This document shows positions 1 through 10,600 of a DNA stretch of 64,000 nucleotides, piece by piece; position 1 is the stretch's first letter, and each line of letters begins with the position of its first letter. The notes under the pieces were generated by a model. The model was not told the DNA's origin. It saw only the letters and a program-made list of their open reading frames with translations, and did not search any database. Origin of the DNA: Stutzerimonas azotifigens (GTDB taxonomy: Bacteria; Pseudomonadota; Gammaproteobacteria; Pseudomonadales; Pseudomonadaceae). A program made the translations under genes and the position numbers. The stretch is from positions 1 through 64,000 of the forward strand of contig NZ_JAAMRF010000004.1 of the NCBI RefSeq assembly GCF_013522725.1, written 5' to 3'.

Positions 1-186
1 AAGAGAGACCGAAGAAAGGGCTTGGTGGGTTAACCCCATCGGCCTATGCCGAGCAACTGGCCTCGAAAGCCGTTACATTGACCCAGGACTCTAAAGCCAG
101 CTGCTACTGAAGACGGGGAGACGTCGCCTTGCCCGGCCGAATCCTTGCCCGATGCGCGGCCGGCGGGCGTGCCGTGGAGTATAGGG
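1..186. other. Unassigned left-edge stretch
   Basis: No gene, RNA or repeat is recognised here. A minus-strand reading frame crosses it, but its product resembles nothing I know and it overlaps the end of the next gene. If the island was inserted into hrpB, the missing C-terminal half of hrpB should lie left of the island. It is not in this stretch, so the island must begin outside the window. Confidence 0.4.
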
Positions 187-1233
187 CTAGCCCAAAATAA
201 TAGGGGATGGAAGAATCGATTGAGCATTCGGCTGAACGTATCGTCGGGATAATAGGCATTTAGTAAAATTCAATGCCAATGCTTCGGAATCAGTGGTAAC
301 TCCCGGCTGTAACATGCTACCGCGCCCTTCGACAAGAATGGCTGCAAACGACAATAAGCTAATTAAATTAAAAAGCCGCAAGAAATTACTCGGTGTTGCG
401 TAGCCTTTAAAGAATCCATGCGCAATCCCATGCCGATTTAAAACAAAGTGCGATGGTAACGACTCTGTATGACCGTAAAAACACCCACGGAAGTACATTT
501 CCATGCTCTCCAGCATCTGCACTCGCTCATGATATCGACTTAAATAGTTTATCGTTAATTCCTTGTCTGGATACCAATCATAACCTGCGACCAGTCGTTT
601 CAACTCACCTTGCTTTATTCGATGAAAAACCTTTAGAAGCGTCTCTATATTCACGGCATCCTTAACTGGAAGAGAGACGTGCTTTCCAAGCTCTCTTAGG
701 AACCCTTCTATGCAAGGCAGAATTCCAACAATTGCCACGCCGTACAGACCCAGACAGTATGCCTTTACAGCCTCAATCAGCTGTTCTTGATACTGAGCAA
801 AAGTGATGCGCTGAGACCATGCCCCACAAATCAGGTCGGCCATTCGTGGGGGCGTGTACATTTCCAACAGCATATTATTCGCGTGAGCGTACCTTTCCTC
901 TTCACTGTTGCTTTTCGAGATTTTTCCGCCGTATTCAGATAGAAATCCAAAGCTATGATATGGGGGGAGTACTATCTCAGTAGTCGCAAACGTATCTCTG
1001 TACCAAGCTAGCCCAGAGCCCACTTTGATTTCCGAAAGATCTCTTGGAAAAAATGCACACTCACCAGATGAAACAATTTTATATCCGCGAATATCCCGAA
1101 AACAGCTCAGCTTCGCTTCCTGCAAACTATCAAACTCATGCTTCCCTCGATGTAAGCAAGCTTCTACTGCTTTTATTCCTCGCCCCAGCGCCATCGATTT
1201 TCTGCACTGCTTGTAAGCCTTAGCGAAGTCCAT
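187..1233 (-). CDS. Uncharacterised protein with HEPN-like RHGIAH motif
   Basis: Protein of 348 aa with no family I can name. The start is placed at the ATG at 1233 because AAGGG lies 7 nt upstream; an in-frame GTG at 1335 has no visible ribosome binding site. The C-terminal third contains LNRHGIAHG near residue 266, followed by a predicted hydrophobic helix (LRLFNLISLLSFAAIL). The arginine and histidine separated by four residues match the RX4-6H signature of HEPN domains, found in many toxin and phage-defence RNases and in Abi proteins. Codons are AT-rich compared with the core genes, consistent with horizontal transfer. It stands alone beside recombinase remnants. The HEPN assignment is inference from one motif; a role in defence is only a hypothesis. 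Confidence 0.6.
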   Translation of the reverse strand: MDFAKAYKQCRKSMALGRGIKAVEACLHRGKHEFDSLQEAKLSCFRDIRGYKIVSSGECAFFPRDLSEIKVGSGLAWYRDTFATTEIVLPPYHSFGFLSEYGGKISKSNSEEERYAHANNMLLEMYTPPRMADLICGAWSQRITFAQYQEQLIEAVKAYCLGLYGVAIVGILPCIEGFLRELGKHVSLPVKDAVNIETLLKVFHRIKQGELKRLVAGYDWYPDKELTINYLSRYHERVQMLESMEMYFRGCFYGHTESLPSHFVLNRHGIAHGFFKGYATPSNFLRLFNLISLLSFAAILVEGRGSMLQPGVTTDSEALALNFTKCLLSRRYVQPNAQSILPSPIILG

Positions 1234-1431
1234 AGCTGCCCTTGTTATTCGACCCACTGATTCGATCGAACCTACCTGACAACACCTAGCCACGCAAACC
1301 ATCTGCCGGCGCAGCCCGGCGGTAATGACTGACACGCAATTATTAGACGAATTTGAACGTCAGCTTCTGGCCGGTTAGCGACCATTGCTCTGGCTAGCCA
1401 TCCTTGTCCTCCCACACGTGGAGGACTTGCC
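1234..1431. other. Gap between HEPN-like gene and integrase remnant
   Basis: About 200 bases with no supported gene. A 17-codon open stretch begins at the ATG at 1326 with no visible ribosome binding site. A GGAGG sequence lies just before the integrase fragment that follows. Confidence 0.4.
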
Positions 1432-1554
1432 ATGAACATCATCGCTACCTGGAGCCGTCAGCCCTGGAACAAAGGGAAATTGGTCGGGCAGAAAATCCCG
1501 CTCCGACTGAGAGATATCTGGGCGATCCGAGTAAGGGGTCATGCCGAGATATAA
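1432..1554 (+). pseudogene. Tyrosine-integrase N-terminal remnant
   Basis: A 40-codon fragment starts at an ATG preceded by a good ribosome binding site (GGAGG, 1420-1424) and reads MNIIATWSRQPWNKGKLVGQ..., ending in a stop after IWAIRVRGHAEI. The NKGKLVGQK...PL+L+DIWAIRVR pattern is the conserved beginning of a site-specific integrase family common on Pseudomonas genomic islands. These proteins are normally a few hundred residues long; here everything after about residue 36, including the catalytic R-H-R-Y residues, is missing. It is therefore a decayed remnant of an island or integron-like recombinase, not an active enzyme. Family recognition is from memory of the motif. Confidence 0.65.
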
Positions 1555-1668
1555 GTAAAATTCACTCACTTCGCACGTAACGTGTTGATGCCAAGAGAAT
1601 TTACCAAATCGACCGCACAGCCTCTGATCGTGGACTATCTTTTCTGACTCCTCAGAAAAGGAGTTCCT

Positions 1669-1773
1669 ATGGCTTCATTAGAGCGTACGGCGTATCCCAC
1701 TCTGCCAAAGGCGTATTCAAAAGCAGAGTACCTGCGCTTAGGCTTTTGCACGGTTCGGTATTCATCAAAATGA
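1669..1773 (+). pseudogene. Possible Tn3-family transposase N-terminal remnant
   Basis: A 34-codon fragment with an intact AAAAGGAG ribosome binding site (1654-1664) begins MASLERTAYPTLPKAYSKAE and stops at 1773. MAS(L/I)-(E/D)RTAYP is reminiscent of the N-terminus of Tn3-family transposases. A second open frame over the same DNA (roughly 1567-1872) has no start or recognisable match. The identity is tentative; what is clear is that a translation start was kept while the gene body was lost. Confidence 0.35.
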
Positions 1774-2030
1774 AGCGGCCGAGCATCGAACAATGGAGGC
1801 ATAGGCTAGGCCAGCAGGCGGTATCTGCGCGAGCTACTTTTCCAGCAGCTCGCTTCAACATACATACGACCTGACATACCAGAGAACCTGACAGAAATGT
1901 AATGGTTACTTCAGCCTTTGGTCAGGACGCTTTGCATATATTGGCTGTCAGACGCTGCAAGCATTGAAAAACCGCAAATGTCCCTGCAATAGGCCAAGTT
2001 CGTCGCTAACCAATCCATAAGGTGCCCCGT
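1774..2030. other. Gap with copper box upstream of copper ATPase
   Basis: No gene is supported. The stretch contains the end of an unassigned open frame, the copper box at 1888-1903 and the presumed promoter of the P-type ATPase. Confidence 0.5.
1888..1903 (-). promoter_or_regulatory. CopR-type box upstream of copper ATPase
   Basis: On the minus strand this reads ATTACATTTCTGTCAG. It belongs to the family of seven boxes in the island (others at 11232, 15811, 17948, 22411, 22901 and 23133). It lies about 130 bp upstream of the P-type ATPase start. Similarity to the cop boxes bound by CopR/CusR-type regulators is from general knowledge; binding by the regulator at 23209 is inferred. Confidence 0.7.
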
Positions 2031-4394
2031 ATGTCCTCTCAGCAGTGCCATCACCAGCCCGACCAAACGAAAGGTACTGCAGCACTCACAGACCCCGTCT
2101 GCGGGATGAAGGTGGAAGAGGATAGCGAGCATCAAGAGCATTATCAGGGAAGCACTTACCGCTTCTGCAGCCAGGGTTGCCAGACCAAGTTTCGTTCCGA
2201 CCCTGCTCGATATCTCGCTGCACCGCAGGCTCATGGAACCTCCTCTCGGGCATCTACCCCACCCGCACAGAAACCACCCGCCGGTGATGCAACGACAGAG
2301 TACACCTGCCCGATGCACCCTGAGATCCGCCAAATGGGTCCAGGTGATTGCCCTATCTGTGGGATGTCATTGGAACCTCTGATCCCTGAACTCGACGAGG
2401 AGGAGAATCCCGAACTCAAGGACTTCTCGAAGCGATTCTGGTGGTCTCTGCCCCTGACCGTAGCAGTAACCCTGTTGGCAATGGCGGGACATGCGATACC
2501 GCTGTTTCACGGGGCTAGCCAGAACTGGGTTGAACTGGCCCTCACGACCCCGGTTGTCTTGTGGGCAGGCTGGCCATTTTTCGCGCGCGGTCTCGCCTCG
2601 GTCAAACATCGCAGCCCAAACATGTGGACCTTGATCGGGCTTGGCACGGGGGCTGCCTATATTTACAGCGTCGTAGCAACCCTCTTACCGAGCATGTTTC
2701 CAGAGTCATTCACAGTAGGCGGCCGGATAGGCGTTTATTACGAAGCCGCCGCGGTGATCATTTCATTGACTCTGCTGGGCCAGTTGCTGGAATTGAAGGC
2801 CCGCTCGCAGACGTCCTCGGCAATTAAGTCCCTGCTTGGCTTATCACCTAAAACCGCTCGCCGTATCGCCAAAGATGGTTCAGAGGAGGACATCCCGCTC
2901 ACACATGTTCATGAGGGCGACCATCTGCGCGTTCGTCCTGGTGAAAAGGTACCCGTTGATGGAGAGGTATTGGAGGGCGAGAGCGCCGTCGATGAATCCA
3001 TGCTAACGGGCGAGCCGGTTCCGGTGACGAAGCGGACAGGCGATTCGCTTATCGGCGCGACGATGAACACGAGCGGCTCGCTTGTCATGCGAGCCACCAG
3101 GGTTGGCTCCGGGACTATGCTTTCACAAATCGTCCAGATGGTTGCGAATGCACAACGCTCCAAAGCACCCATGCAGCGAATGGCAGACACGGTTGCAGGT
3201 TATTTCGTGCTGACGGTCATCGGTATCGCCTTGCTGACATTCTTTGCATGGGGCCTGTTCGGGCCTGACCAGGGCTGGGTATTCGGCCTGATCAATGCAG
3301 TTGCGGTTTTGATCATTGCTTGCCCTTGCGCACTTGGCCTGGCAACGCCTATGTCGATCATGGTTGCCACAGGCAAAGCGGCTGGAAGTGGAGTGCTTTT
3401 CAGAGACGCAGGCGCCATCGAAAATGTCCGTAAGGTAGACACGCTGATTGTCGATAAAACAGGAACCTTGACCGAGGGCCGACCTGTCTTCGATCGGGCC
3501 ATAGGCGTCACGCCGTTTGACTCGCAGGAAGTCATCCGTTTGTCTGCCAGCTTGGATCAAGGTAGTGAGCATCCCCTAGCCCACGCGATCGTAGACCATG
3601 CCAGAAGCGAAGGTCTCCAGCTGGCGAAGCCAGAGACCTTCGAGTCAGGGTCAGGGATCGGAGTCCGTGGTCTGGTGGAAGGCAAGCAGCTACAGCTAGG
3701 CAACACCGCGCTTATGGAAGATGCGGGTGTGAGCGTCGAGCCGTTGAAATATCAGGCAGAAAAAATGCGCGAGAGCGGTACCAGCATTGTGTACCTGGCT
3801 GTTGATGGGGCACTTGCCGGCTTGCTGGCCGTATCGGACCCAATCAAACCGACTTCCAAGGAAGCTGTAGCGCGGCTCCAAGCGGAGGGCGTGCAAGTCA
3901 TCATGGCCACCGGCGACGGGCTTACCACTGCCCGCGCGGTGGCTCGTGAGCTATCGCTCGATGAGGTGCATGGCGAAGTGAAGCCGCAGGACAAGGAGGC
4001 GCTGGTGGTTAAGCTACAAGCCCTAGGTAAAGTAGTCGCCATGGCAGGCGACGGAATAAATGATGCGCCGGCGCTCGCCAGGGCTGATGTCGGCATAGCG
4101 ATGGGCACGGGCACTGACGTCGCCATGAACAGCGCCCAAGTTACGCTCGTTAAAGGTGACCTGATGGGGATACTGCGCGCGCGCACGCTTTCGGTGGCGA
4201 CGGTTCGCAATATGCGTCAGAACCTTCTGTTTGCCTTTATGTACAACGGGTTGAGCATCCCGATTGCCGCAGGTCTGCTCTATCCGTTCTTCGGACTGTT
4301 GCTGTCTCCGATGATTGCTGCCCTGGCCATGAGCCTCAGCTCAGCATCGGTTGTGTTCAACGCACTCCGGCTCCGTCAAACGCGTGTAGTTTGA
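2031..4394 (+). CDS. copA: Copper-translocating P1B-type ATPase with YHS and CPMHP metal-binding domains
   Basis: Inner-membrane ATPase of 787 aa that exports Cu(I) (possibly Ag(I)) from the cytosol. The ATG at 2031 is chosen over the GTG at 2022 because AAGG sits 8 nt before it. Domains in order: a YHS domain (DPVCGMKV...[10 protein letters not shown], residues ~20-62), a heavy-metal-binding domain ([20 protein letters not shown], ~92-112), membrane segments, the actuator TGEPVPV, the CPC membrane metal site (ACPCALG, ~431), the DKTGT phosphorylation site (~475), the SEHP motif, and [10 protein letters not shown] (~673). Classical CXXC HMA domains are absent and replaced by the two Cys-rich N-terminal modules. 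It stands alone behind a copper box. The family also includes silver exporters (SilP), so Ag transport cannot be excluded. Confidence 0.95.
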   Translation: MSSQQCHHQPDQTKGTAALTDPVCGMKVEEDSEHQEHYQGSTYRFCSQGCQTKFRSDPARYLAAPQAHGTSSRASTPPAQKPPAGDATTEYTCPMHPEIRQMGPGDCPICGMSLEPLIPELDEEENPELKDFSKRFWWSLPLTVAVTLLAMAGHAIPLFHGASQNWVELALTTPVVLWAGWPFFARGLASVKHRSPNMWTLIGLGTGAAYIYSVVATLLPSMFPESFTVGGRIGVYYEAAAVIISLTLLGQLLELKARSQTSSAIKSLLGLSPKTARRIAKDGSEEDIPLTHVHEGDHLRVRPGEKVPVDGEVLEGESAVDESMLTGEPVPVTKRTGDSLIGATMNTSGSLVMRATRVGSGTMLSQIVQMVANAQRSKAPMQRMADTVAGYFVLTVIGIALLTFFAWGLFGPDQGWVFGLINAVAVLIIACPCALGLATPMSIMVATGKAAGSGVLFRDAGAIENVRKVDTLIVDKTGTLTEGRPVFDRAIGVTPFDSQEVIRLSASLDQGSEHPLAHAIVDHARSEGLQLAKPETFESGSGIGVRGLVEGKQLQLGNTALMEDAGVSVEPLKYQAEKMRESGTSIVYLAVDGALAGLLAVSDPIKPTSKEAVARLQAEGVQVIMATGDGLTTARAVARELSLDEVHGEVKPQDKEALVVKLQALGKVVAMAGDGINDAPALARADVGIAMGTGTDVAMNSAQVTLVKGDLMGILRARTLSVATVRNMRQNLLFAFMYNGLSIPIAAGLLYPFFGLLLSPMIAALAMSLSSASVVFNALRLRQTRVV

Positions 4395-4402
4395 AGCCTG
4401 TC

Positions 4403-4426
4403 GGCTTAGGCTTAGGCTTAGGCTTC
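4403..4426 (+). repeat. Four tandem GGCTTA hexamers
   Basis: Three perfect copies of GGCTTA are followed by GGCTTC, directly after the copper ATPase stop codon. The last copy runs into a short hairpin (GCTTCG-GTTG-CGAAGC, 4422-4437) that lacks a T tract. It may be a weak terminator or just slippage. Confidence 0.7.
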
Positions 4427-4486
4427 GGTTGCGAAGCGACCGATTGCCTCATTGATTGCTCATGAATTGCCCCGTAAGCTGGAAAT

Positions 4487-4867
4487 ATGACGTCCTACAT
4501 GCGCTCCTTCCTTATCCTGCTGCTAGTGCTTGCGCTTCAGATCAATGGGATAGCGGAAATGCTCATGACGGTTGGATCGTCCGGGCATCACATGATGTCC
4601 GATATGGAAGGTGTGGGCGCCATGACGACCGACCACGCTTCGATGGTTGGCGCCGATGACGGTGCTGAACACGAGTGCTGTGAAGCGAATGAGCATGGAA
4701 CGGCGACCGTCTGCAAGACGGGCCAAGAATGCAAAACTGCAAGTATCCTTCAGCTTGTCTCAATAAAAGCCCAGCTGATGCCTGCTGCTAAACCCGTGAC
4801 CACTCCCTATAACGGCCTGATCCCCTCTAGCCTTTTAGACGCCGTCTGGCGTCCACCCCGCGTCTAA
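4487..4867 (+). CDS. Small secreted Met/His/Cys-rich protein, DUF2946/CopL-like
   Basis: Protein of 126 aa at the head of the RND efflux cluster. An N-terminal hydrophobic segment (SFLILLLVLALQIN) acts as signal peptide or anchor. The middle is rich in Met, His and acidic residues (GHHMMSDMEG...), followed by a Cys cluster (ECCEANEHG...CKTGQEC) and a short C-terminal WRPPR motif. This layout resembles DUF2946-type proteins found with copper genes and fits periplasmic metal binding. The gap to the outer-membrane factor gene is 92 bp. The exact function is unknown. Confidence 0.65.
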   Translation: MTSYMRSFLILLLVLALQINGIAEMLMTVGSSGHHMMSDMEGVGAMTTDHASMVGADDGAEHECCEANEHGTATVCKTGQECKTASILQLVSIKAQLMPAAKPVTTPYNGLIPSSLLDAVWRPPRV

Positions 4868-4959
4868 TTCCGATCAAATTATAGGAACCGCCCGAGTGAG
4901 CATTCGGGCCGGCTACTGCGCGCCTTTGGCTCGCATGAAAGATCAGGAATCCTTCGCAA

Positions 4960-6213
4960 ATGAAACCCCGTATTTATTGGGCGCCGCCGTACGTGGCCGC
5001 CTTGATCATGGGCGCGCTCTCGTTTCCAGGGTTAGCGTCCGCTTTGACCTTAGAACAAGCTCTGAGCGTGGCCGAGCAAGACGCGCCTTCGCTGCATGCG
5101 CAAGCCGCCAACCTGGTGGCCGCACGCAGCGCTGCAATCCCTGCCGGCGAGCTTCCTGACCCTAAACTTAAGCTTGGACTGCAAAGCGTGCCCATCGAAG
5201 GTGACGCTCGCTGGCAGTTGGAGCAAGAGGCCATGACCATGCAAATGGTTGGGGTCATGCAAGATGTGCCAAACCGAGCGAAAAGGCGCGCTCGTGTCGA
5301 GGCCGCGCAGGCTAGTGTTGCGCTCGCAAACGCCCAGCAAACGGTTGAACGTCTCGGTGTGCGCCAAGCAACCGCCGAGGCATGGATCGCTAGCTTCGCG
5401 GTCGAGCAGAAGCTAAGCCTTTTCAAGCAGCTTTACAGCGAGAATCAGCTCCTTTCGCGGGCTGTTCAGGCCCGCATTGCTGGCGGCAGCGGACAAACCG
5501 CAGACAGCGTACTTCCGAGGCAAGAGGCAGCATTGCTGGCTGAACAAGAGGATGAGCTGCTGCGTAACCAGGCTGTTGCGCGGGCCGGCCTCCGGCGCTG
5601 GATAGGCGAGCTAGCAGGCCAGCCGCTTACAGGTGACTGGCCGCAATGGCTTGCCGCCGTTGATAACTATCAGCACAACCTGAACCGGCACCCGGCGTTA
5701 CTCGCCTTCGACCCGATGACTCGTGAAGCGGAGGCAAAGGTTCACCAGGCCATCGCAGAGAAAACACCGGATTGGAGTTGGGGGATCGACTACCTGCGAC
5801 GTGGCCGTGAGTACGGCGACATGGTGAACCTCAGCGTCAGCTTCGACCTGCCGCTGTTTACCAGCTCTCGGCAGGATCCGAAGATCGCGGCCGAACGAGC
5901 TCGCCTTGCCCAGATCGAGGCTCAGCGCCAAGCGACCTTGCGCCTGTACAACCAAGAGCTGAGTACTGACCTCGCTGAGTATCAGCGTCTGGACCGCGCA
6001 CTCATCCGCCTCGACAAAACCTTACTACCCCTCGCTGAAGAGAAGGTCCGCCTTGCCATGGCCGATTACCGCTCCGGAAGCGGTGAGCTGACCGCTGTGA
6101 TCGAAGCGCGACGACAGCTTGTGGAGACCCGGCTACGGCGTATTGACGTCGCCCGCGATCGATCGTTGAGCAATGCCCGCCTGCATTTCGCCTTTGGAGA
6201 TACCCGACCATGA
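4960..6213 (+). CDS. cusC: TolC-family outer-membrane factor of copper/silver RND efflux (CusC/CzcC-like)
   Basis: Protein of 417 aa with a signal peptide (IMGALSFPGLASA) and the long alpha-helical repeats of the outer-membrane efflux protein family (LTLEQALSVAEQDAPSLHAQAANLVAARSA near the N-terminus; LAEEKVRLAMADYRSGSGELTAVIEARRQLVETRLR near the C-terminus). It would form the exit duct of the tripartite pump. Its ATG stop overlap with the adaptor gene (ATGA at 6210) shows translational coupling. It is short for TolC proteins but normal for CzcC/CusC relatives in Pseudomonas. Substrate assignment rests on the neighbouring CusA and CusF. Confidence 0.88.
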   Translation: MKPRIYWAPPYVAALIMGALSFPGLASALTLEQALSVAEQDAPSLHAQAANLVAARSAAIPAGELPDPKLKLGLQSVPIEGDARWQLEQEAMTMQMVGVMQDVPNRAKRRARVEAAQASVALANAQQTVERLGVRQATAEAWIASFAVEQKLSLFKQLYSENQLLSRAVQARIAGGSGQTADSVLPRQEAALLAEQEDELLRNQAVARAGLRRWIGELAGQPLTGDWPQWLAAVDNYQHNLNRHPALLAFDPMTREAEAKVHQAIAEKTPDWSWGIDYLRRGREYGDMVNLSVSFDLPLFTSSRQDPKIAAERARLAQIEAQRQATLRLYNQELSTDLAEYQRLDRALIRLDKTLLPLAEEKVRLAMADYRSGSGELTAVIEARRQLVETRLRRIDVARDRSLSNARLHFAFGDTRP

Positions 6214-7661
6214 CATTCCAACACAAGCGGCTGGTACTCGCCTTCAGTCTGCCTCTGATGATTAGCGCTGCAGCGCTAATCGGTCTGCCTACCGCAGCCT
6301 TCGGACAATCGCCTGCAGAAGAAGACAAGGAAGTGCTCTATTGGTATGACCCTATGGTCCCCCAGCAAAAGTTCGATAAGCCGGGCAAGTCGCCATTCAT
6401 GGATATGGAATTGATTCCACGCTATGCAGATGAGGGAAGCGACGGGGCATCGATCAGTATCGACCCGAGCGTGACGCAGAATCTCGGCGTGCGCTTTGCA
6501 ACCGTAACGCGTGAATCGATCAGCCAGTCGCTCGAAGCGACAGGCGCATTGATGTTCGACGAGCGAGACGTGGCGGTTGTGCAGGCGCGTGCCGGTGGCT
6601 TTGTCGAGCGCGTTTACGACCGAGCACCGGAGGATGTCATCGAAAAAGGCGCGCCGTTAGCCGATCTGCTGGTTCCCGAATGGGTTGCCGCACAGGAAGA
6701 GTACCTGGCGCTCAAAGGGATTGGCGAACCCCAGCTGCTCGCAGCGGCTCGCCAGCGGTTGCGCCTTGCTGGCATGCCGCCAGAAGTCATAGTGCAGCTA
6801 GAACGAACTGGTAAAGCGCGCCCTGTTTGGACAGTGAGGAGTCCAATAGGCGGCGTGCTGAACAGCCTCGACGTTCGCGAGGGCATGACCGTATCCACTG
6901 GTGCGTCTCTGGCACGTGTTAATGGGCTGGAAAAGGTATGGTTAGAGGTTGCGGTGCCTGAGGCGCAGGTTGCAAATGTGGCGCCTGGGCAGCTGGTCAA
7001 CGCGCGCCTCCCGGCCTTTGCAGGTGAAGTTCTGGAAGGGACGATCCAGGCCGTACTACCACAAGCCAACTTGGATAGCCGTACTGTGCGCGTCCGGGTT
7101 GAACTGCCTAATCCGCAACAACGGCTTCGTCCCGGCATGACGGCCGAGGTGACGTTGAGTCGCAACGTCGAAGATGTCTTGGTCATCCCGTCCGAGGCGG
7201 TCATTCGCACCGGTCGGCGCGCATTGGTGATGCTGGCCGAGGATCAAGGCCGTTACCGCCCGATTGAGGTTCGCACAGGCCGGGAATTCGATGACCAGAC
7301 AGAGGTGCTTGAAGGGCTGGAAGCCGGTCAGAAGGTCGTGGCGTCCGGTCAGTTTCTCCTGGATTCAGAGGCGAGCCTACGCGGGCTGACCGCTCAGGGT
7401 TTGGAGGAGCCTGCAACTTCTACAGAACCTGCGCTGCACGAGGCTGAAGGTACGATCGTCAGCCTGGAAGATGGCATGGTTGGCCTGTCGCATGGGCCGT
7501 TCAAGACGCTGAACATGCCTGGGATGACAATGTCCTTTCCGGTTGCAGATCAATCGCTCCTAACAAAGTTGCAGACCGGCGATCACGTCCGTGTCGGCGC
7601 GCGTGAAAGCGAAGAGGGCCTGGTCATTGAGCACATCGAGAAGCTGGGGGGCCAGCGATGA
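6210..7661 (+). CDS. cusB: Periplasmic adaptor CusB with built-in CusF-like C-terminal domain
   Basis: Membrane-fusion protein of 483 aa. After a signal peptide ([15 protein letters not shown]) comes a heavy-metal-binding motif ([19 protein letters not shown]...MDMELIPRY, residues ~45-72), then barrel-sandwich and beta-barrel domains typical of CusB/CzcB. The last ~75 residues ([31 protein letters not shown]...) form a CusF-like copper-binding domain with the His, Met-X-Met pattern, although the Trp of CusF is replaced (LNMPGMTM instead of LGWPSMTM). Fusion of chaperone and adaptor suggests direct delivery of Cu(I)/Ag(I) to the pump. Overlaps cusC and cusA by 4 bp each. Confidence 0.92.
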   Translation: MTFQHKRLVLAFSLPLMISAAALIGLPTAAFGQSPAEEDKEVLYWYDPMVPQQKFDKPGKSPFMDMELIPRYADEGSDGASISIDPSVTQNLGVRFATVTRESISQSLEATGALMFDERDVAVVQARAGGFVERVYDRAPEDVIEKGAPLADLLVPEWVAAQEEYLALKGIGEPQLLAAARQRLRLAGMPPEVIVQLERTGKARPVWTVRSPIGGVLNSLDVREGMTVSTGASLARVNGLEKVWLEVAVPEAQVANVAPGQLVNARLPAFAGEVLEGTIQAVLPQANLDSRTVRVRVELPNPQQRLRPGMTAEVTLSRNVEDVLVIPSEAVIRTGRRALVMLAEDQGRYRPIEVRTGREFDDQTEVLEGLEAGQKVVASGQFLLDSEASLRGLTAQGLEEPATSTEPALHEAEGTIVSLEDGMVGLSHGPFKTLNMPGMTMSFPVADQSLLTKLQTGDHVRVGARESEEGLVIEHIEKLGGQR

Positions 7662-10600
7662 TCGCAGCCATAATTCGCTGGTCAGTGGCCAACCGCTTTC
7701 TGATCCTGCTGGCTACTGTGTTCGCGGTGGCTTGGGGTGTCTGGTCGGTCAAAAACACCGCTGTTGATGCATTGCCAGACCTTTCCGACGTTCAGGTCAT
7801 CATCCGCACGCCATACCCCGGGCAGGCGCCCCGGATCGTTGAGAATCAGGTCACCTACCCACTGACGACGACCATGCTGTCTGTCCCCGGCGCAAAGACG
7901 GTCCGCGGCTACTCCTTCTTCGGGGATAGCTACGTGTACGTCCTGTTTGAGGACGGCACCGACCTCTATTGGGCCCGTTCTCGGGTGCTGGAGTACCTGA
8001 GTCAGGTGCAGAGTCGGCTTCCCGCCGCCGCCAAACCCGCTTTGGGCCCTGACGCCACAGGTGTCGGCTGGATCTACCAATATGCTTTGGTAGACCGAAC
8101 GGGCAAACATGACCTCTCGCAGCTGCGCTCTTTGCAAGATTGGTTCCTGCGCTATGAGCTCAAGACACTGCCCAACGTGGCGGAAGTCGCGCCCATAGGC
8201 GGGATGGTCAAGCAGTATCAGGTCGTACTGGATCCCGTGCGCATGGCAAGCAGGGGCGTGACGCAGCAGCAGATTGCAAAGGCGATCGATGAAGCCAACC
8301 GTGAAACCGGCGGGAGTGTTCTGGAACTCGCAGAAACCGAGTTCATGGTCCGTGCGACCGGGTATCTCAAGACACTCAAAGACTTTCGAGCCATTCCTTT
8401 GCGTCTCGACGGCGGCGTGCCTGTGACGCTAGGGGACGTTGCGCATATCCAGCTCGGCCCGGAAATGCGCCGGGGCATCAGCGAGCTTGACGGTGAAGGT
8501 GAGGTAGTCGGCGGCGTGGTGATCCTGCGGAGCGGCAAGAACGCTCGGGAAACCATCGCTGCCGTTCAGACCAAACTGGATGAGCTGAAAGCGAGCCTGC
8601 CCCAAGGCGTCGAAATCGTCACGACGTACGACCGTAGCAAGCTGATCGACAGTGCCGTTGAAAACCTCACGCACAAGCTCATCGAGGAGTTCATTGTCGT
8701 TGCGTTGGTTTGCGCGATTTTTCTGTGGCATCTGCGCTCGTCGTTGGTCGCCATCGTGTCGTTGCCGATCGGCATCCTGATTGCTTTTGTGATCATGCAG
8801 CGGCAAGGCATCAACGCCAACATCATGTCGTTGGGTGGCATCGCGATCGCCATCGGAGCGATGGTCGATGCAGCAATCGTCATGATCGAAAACGCCCACA
8901 AGCACATTGAGGCCTGGCACAAGCGGCATCCTGACTCCACCTTGAAGGGCCAGGAGCACTGGAAGGTCATTACTGACGCGGCTGTTGAAGTGGGGCCGGC
9001 ACTGTTCTTCAGCCTGCTGATCATCACGCTGTCGTTCATACCAGTGTTCACCCTGGAGGCGCAGGAAGGCCGGCTGTTCGGTCCACTGGCGTTCACCAAA
9101 ACCTATGCAATGGCAGCCGCCGCGGGCCTGTCTGTCACGCTGGTTCCGGTGCTCATGGGGTATTGGATCAGGGGCAAAATCCCTGACGAACACCGTAATC
9201 CACTCAACCGTGGCCTCATCTGGATCTACAAGCCGGCCCTGGACGCGGTACTGCGCTGGCCCAAGATGACTCTGCTGGTGGCTGTTCTGGTCTTCCTGAC
9301 AGGCTTGTGGCCGGCCTCTCGCCTTGGTGGGGAGTTCTTGCCCCCGCTGGATGAAGGTGACCTCCTTTATATGCCCACTGCGCTTCCAGGCCTCTCCGCT
9401 CAGAAGGCTTCTGAGCTACTGCAGCAGACGGACCGGCTCATAAAAACGGTTCCAGAAGTTGCACACGTGTTCGGTAAGGCTGGTCGAGCCGACACCGCTA
9501 CAGATCCCGCCCCGCTGGAAATGTTCGAGACGACCATTCAGTTCAAGCCGAAGGATCAATGGCGCCCTGGGATGACGCCTGACAAGCTGGTTGAGGAGTT
9601 GGATCGCACCGTACAGGTACCTGGATTAGCCAATCTGTGGATCCCGCCGATTCGAAACCGTATCGATATGCTGGCGACGGGTATCAAGAGCCCGATCGGG
9701 GTGAAAGTGTATGGCACTGACTTGGCACAGATCGACAAAGCCACCCAGGCAGTGGAAAAAATCGCCAAAACGGTGCCTGGGGTCAGTTCGGCACTTGCTG
9801 AGAGACTGACCGGCGGCAGGTATATCGATGTGGATATCGATCGTGTCGCCGCCGCACGCTACGGCCTGAATATCGCGGACGTGCAATCGATCGTGGCCGG
9901 TGCCATCGGTGGTCAAACCATTGGTGAAACCGTGGAAGGGCTCGCCAGGTATCCGATCAACCTCCGCTATGGCCGCGAGTGGCGCGACTCGATATCCGAT
10001 CTGCGCAACCTACCGATCTACACGCCGCAAGGCAGCCAGATCACGTTGGGGACCGTGGCCAAAGTACAGGTGACAGACGGACCGCCCATGCTTAAAAGCG
10101 AAAACGCAAGGCTGTCGGGCTGGGTTTACGTCGATGTTCGTGGCCGCGACATGGCGGCTGTGGTGGGCGATCTGAGGGAAAAGATCAGCAAAGGGGTCCA
10201 GCTCGAATCCGGCATGAGCATCAGCTATTCCGGCCAATTCGAATTCATGGAGCGAGCTAACGCGAAGCTGAAGCTCGTCGTGCCGGCTACCTTGCTCATC
10301 ATTTTTGTCTTGCTCTACCTCACGTTTGGGCGCTTTGGGGAGGCGTTGCTGATCATGGCCACGCTGCCATTCGCCCTAACCGGTGGCGTCTGGTTCCTCT
10401 ATTTGCTCGGGTACAACCTATCCGTAGCGACAGGAATCGGTTTCATCGCACTGGCAGGCGTTTCTGCTGAGTTCGGCGTCATTATGCTGCTGTATTTGAA
10501 GAACGCATGGACAGATCGGGTTAACGCTGGAGCCCATGGCGAAGGCGTACTGCTCGACGCAATCCGCGAAGGCGCTGTGCAGCGGGTGCGCCCCAAGGCC

